Below, in pieces: positions 6,772 to 8,370 of a DNA stretch of 8,370 bases. The translations under genes and the position numbers were made by a program. Position 1 is the first letter of the stretch. Every line of letters begins with the position of its first letter. Under the pieces are notes generated by a model that was not told the origin of the DNA, ran no database searches, and saw only the letters and a list, made by a program, of their open reading frames with translations. This DNA comes from Neisseriales bacterium (lineage in GTDB: Bacteria; Pseudomonadota; Gammaproteobacteria; Burkholderiales; UBA11063): the NCBI GenBank assembly GCA_003538525.1, contig DPRZ01000029.1, positions 1-8,370 of the forward strand, in the 5' to 3' direction.

Positions 6772-6812
6772 GTAATTTAAGCTCTCACCAATATAAGGTT
6801 ATCTAAGATTCT

Positions 6813-7559
6813 ATGCGCTACTTATCTACTGTTTTTGGACTTATTATTGGCTCGGTAAGTTCACTTAGTTATGCTACAACTCTTGAAATTGCGGTAGCCA
6901 GTAATTTTGCCGAGCCCGCCAAACAAATTGCTCAACAATTTGAACAACAAACTAAAATTCAAGTTTCAATTTCCAGCGCAGCCACGGGAGTACTTGCCAA
7001 CCAAATTCGTAATGGCGCACCGTATAAAATATTTCTTTCAGCCGATCAAACTACACCTAAAATATTAATTGAGACCGGTTACGCCGTTGCTGCTAGCCAA
7101 TTTACCTACGCTCAAGGTCAGCTCGTTCTCTGGAGTGCAAATCCACATTTAATTGACTCATCGGGCAAAATTTTAACCACAGGTAATTTTAAATACCTTG
7201 CCATCGCCAATCCTAAATTAGCCCCCTATGGTGCAGCTGGCTATCAAACCCTTAGTAAACTTGGCTTAACCCAGCAACTACAAAGCAAAATAGTCAACGG
7301 TGACAATATTTCTAACACCTATCAATATGTCGCGAGTGGCAATGCTCAATTGGGTTTCGTGGCGCTGGCACAAATTATGCAAAAGGGTAAAATTAGCCAA
7401 GGTTCCTACTGGATCGTGCCGCAAACAATTAGCCCATTAATCAAACAAGATGGCATAATTTTAAAAGCTGGTGCATCAGACCCTAATGCTCAAAAATTTC
7501 TTAACTTTATGCGTTCAGAATCGGCTTTAACTATCCTCAGAACTTATGGTTACCGCTAA
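6813..7559 (+). CDS. modA: Molybdate ABC transporter periplasmic binding protein ModA
   Basis: ModA captures molybdate (or tungstate) in the periplasm and delivers it to ModBC for molybdenum-cofactor synthesis. The 248-residue precursor has a signal peptide with likely cleavage after SYA (residue 21). Family motifs follow in order: LEIAVASNFAEP (24-35), where the early serine binds the oxyanion in homologues; VSISSAATGVLANQI (51-65), the second serine-rich ligand loop; FLSAD (74-78); LVLWS (104-108); LAIANPKLAPYGAAG (129-143); and TYQYVASGNAQLGFVALAQ (169-187). The loop at 53-58 reads SSAATG where many homologues have a Ser-richer sequence, but anion-binding serines remain. Only weak ribosome-site candidates are present (AAGG 14 bases and AAGA 4 bases before the ATG). 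Its stop directly abuts the modB start. Confidence 0.95.
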   Translation: MRYLSTVFGLIIGSVSSLSYATTLEIAVASNFAEPAKQIAQQFEQQTKIQVSISSAATGVLANQIRNGAPYKIFLSADQTTPKILIETGYAVAASQFTYAQGQLVLWSANPHLIDSSGKILTTGNFKYLAIANPKLAPYGAAGYQTLSKLGLTQQLQSKIVNGDNISNTYQYVASGNAQLGFVALAQIMQKGKISQGSYWIVPQTISPLIKQDGIILKAGASDPNAQKFLNFMRSESALTILRTYGYR

Positions 7560-8243
7560 ATGTTAAACACCGAAGATTGGAGCGCGCTCTGGCTAAGTAT
7601 CGAACTAGCGGGCTTAACTACACTAATTTTAATAATTATCGCACTGCCGTTGGCATGGTGGCTAGCTTTTCATCAATCACGGCTTAAAGCCTTAATTGCC
7701 GCCTTAGTTGCTCTGCCACTAATTTTACCGCCAAGCGTAATTGGTTTTTATTTATTAGTTGCAATGGGACCGCATGGGTTAATTGGCAAACTCTGCCAAA
7801 CACTTGGAATTGAGCTGTTCCCATTTACCTTTAATGGCTTATTGATTGCCTCCATCATTTACTCTTTACCCTTTGTCGTCCAACCGATTCAAAATACTTT
7901 TAATAGCATCGGTAAAAAACCCTTAGAAATTGCGGCAACGCTCGGTGCTAAACCACTTGATGCCTGGCTAAATATCGTGTTACCACTAGCTAAAAATGGG
8001 ATTCTTAGTGCTGCGGTACTCGGTTTTGCGCATACCATTGGCGAATTTGGTATCGTGTTAATGATCGGTGGCAATATTCCTCATAAAACCCAGTTAATTT
8101 CATTACAAATTTATAATCATGTTGAAGCATTTGAATATGCCCAAGCTGGGCAATTATCTCTAATTTTACTAATTTTTAGTTTTGCGGTGCTTAGTTTCAT
8201 GTACTGGCTCAATCAAAAATTTAACTATTTAAATAAAGCTTAA
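7560..8243 (+). CDS. modB: Molybdate ABC transporter permease ModB
   Basis: ModB is the inner-membrane channel subunit, acting as a dimer that receives molybdate from ModA and is driven by ModC. The 227-residue protein has about five hydrophobic segments (about 15-36, 43-69, 91-110, 147-170 and 198-217), normal for the family. The cytoplasmic EAA loop that docks on the ATPase reads EIAATLGAKPLDAW, then IVLPLAKNGI (123-148), with its conserved Gly at 129 and LP at 141-142. PLILPPSVIGFYLL (53-66) and HTIGEFGIVLMIGG (158-171) are further ModB-type motifs. The ATG at 7560 comes immediately after the modA TAA with no intervening base and no clear ribosome site, so translation is probably coupled to modA. 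Confidence 0.95.
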   Translation: MLNTEDWSALWLSIELAGLTTLILIIIALPLAWWLAFHQSRLKALIAALVALPLILPPSVIGFYLLVAMGPHGLIGKLCQTLGIELFPFTFNGLLIASIIYSLPFVVQPIQNTFNSIGKKPLEIAATLGAKPLDAWLNIVLPLAKNGILSAAVLGFAHTIGEFGIVLMIGGNIPHKTQLISLQIYNHVEAFEYAQAGQLSLILLIFSFAVLSFMYWLNQKFNYLNKA

Positions 8244-8244
8244 A

Positions 8245-8370
8245 ATGCTAAAAATCAAACTTAAGCAAACTTTAGCGCATTTTAAACTGGAACTAAAACT
8301 AGATTTGCCAGCACATGGGATTAGCGCAATTTATGGACATTCTGGCGCAGGAAAATCCAGCCTACTGCGC
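8245..8370 (+). CDS. modC: Molybdate ABC transporter ATPase ModC (5' part, runs off the window)
   Basis: ModC is the cytoplasmic ATP-binding subunit energising ModB. Only the first 42 codons are in the window, and the frame is open to the edge. The sequence begins MLKIKLKQTLAHFKLELKL, matching the opening strands of ModC, where LPAHGISAIYGHSGAGKS leads into the Walker A motif GHSGAGKS (31-38). The Ser-Gly-Ala variant of the P-loop is typical of ModC. It starts one base after the modB TAA, so it belongs to the modABC operon. The signature motif, Walker B and the C-terminal molybdate-binding TOBE domain, if present, lie beyond the window. The break is the window edge and not evidence of a pseudogene. 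Confidence 0.9.
   Translation, partial: MLKIKLKQTLAHFKLELKLDLPAHGISAIYGHSGAGKSSLLR

Noticed and set aside
7889..8074. Minus-strand open frame opposite modB
   Set aside because: It covers the conserved EAA loop of ModB in antisense and shows no features of its own.
1..8370. Mobile element, CRISPR array, toxin-antitoxin or phage-defence genes
   Set aside because: Read on both strands; no transposase, terminal repeats, spaced direct repeats or small paired genes were seen. The window is filled by secretion, acetyltransferase and molybdate transport genes.

Overview
The window looks like chromosomal DNA from an AT-rich Gram-negative proteobacterium. It encodes an outer-membrane secretin, an inner-membrane type II secretion (T2SS) scaffold and a periplasmic molybdate-binding protein, which requires a two-membrane cell. 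The protein sequences resemble gamma- and betaproteobacterial homologues, but the genus cannot be fixed by reading alone. Base composition and codon use look even across all genes, with strong preference for A/T-ending codons. No insertion sequence, integrase, tRNA, rRNA or CRISPR array was seen. All genes lie on the + strand, and every intergenic stretch is under 150 bases.

Region 1 (about 1-6019) is a compact gspC-gspD-gspE-gspF operon of the T2SS. A plausible promoter lies at 23-51. GspC (inner-membrane connector), GspD (outer-membrane secretin), GspE (cytoplasmic ATPase) and GspF (inner-membrane platform) are all full length with conserved motifs. The operon stops after gspF. The pseudopilin genes gspG-K, and gspL and gspM, which commonly follow gspF, are not in the window, so a working system would need them elsewhere. 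GspC has no PDZ or obvious coiled-coil domain and ends in an Asn/Pro/Ser-rich tail. GspD carries a poly-Gly loop, a long Gly/Ser insertion and a low-complexity C-terminal extension.

Region 2 (about 6020-6666) is a single gene for a maltose/galactoside O-acetyltransferase-type left-handed beta-helix enzyme (maa family). A perfect 12-bp palindrome sits in front of it and recurs with one mismatch in the gspC promoter.

Region 3 (about 6667-8370) is the start of a modABC molybdate ABC transporter operon. It holds the periplasmic binding protein ModA, the permease ModB and the first 42 codons of the ATPase ModC, which runs off the window edge. The genes are packed almost end to end (0 and 1 base between them).

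No wholly new system is evident. The points most worth a second look are the truncated T2SS cluster, the reduced GspC, the low-complexity insertions in the secretin and the shared palindrome.
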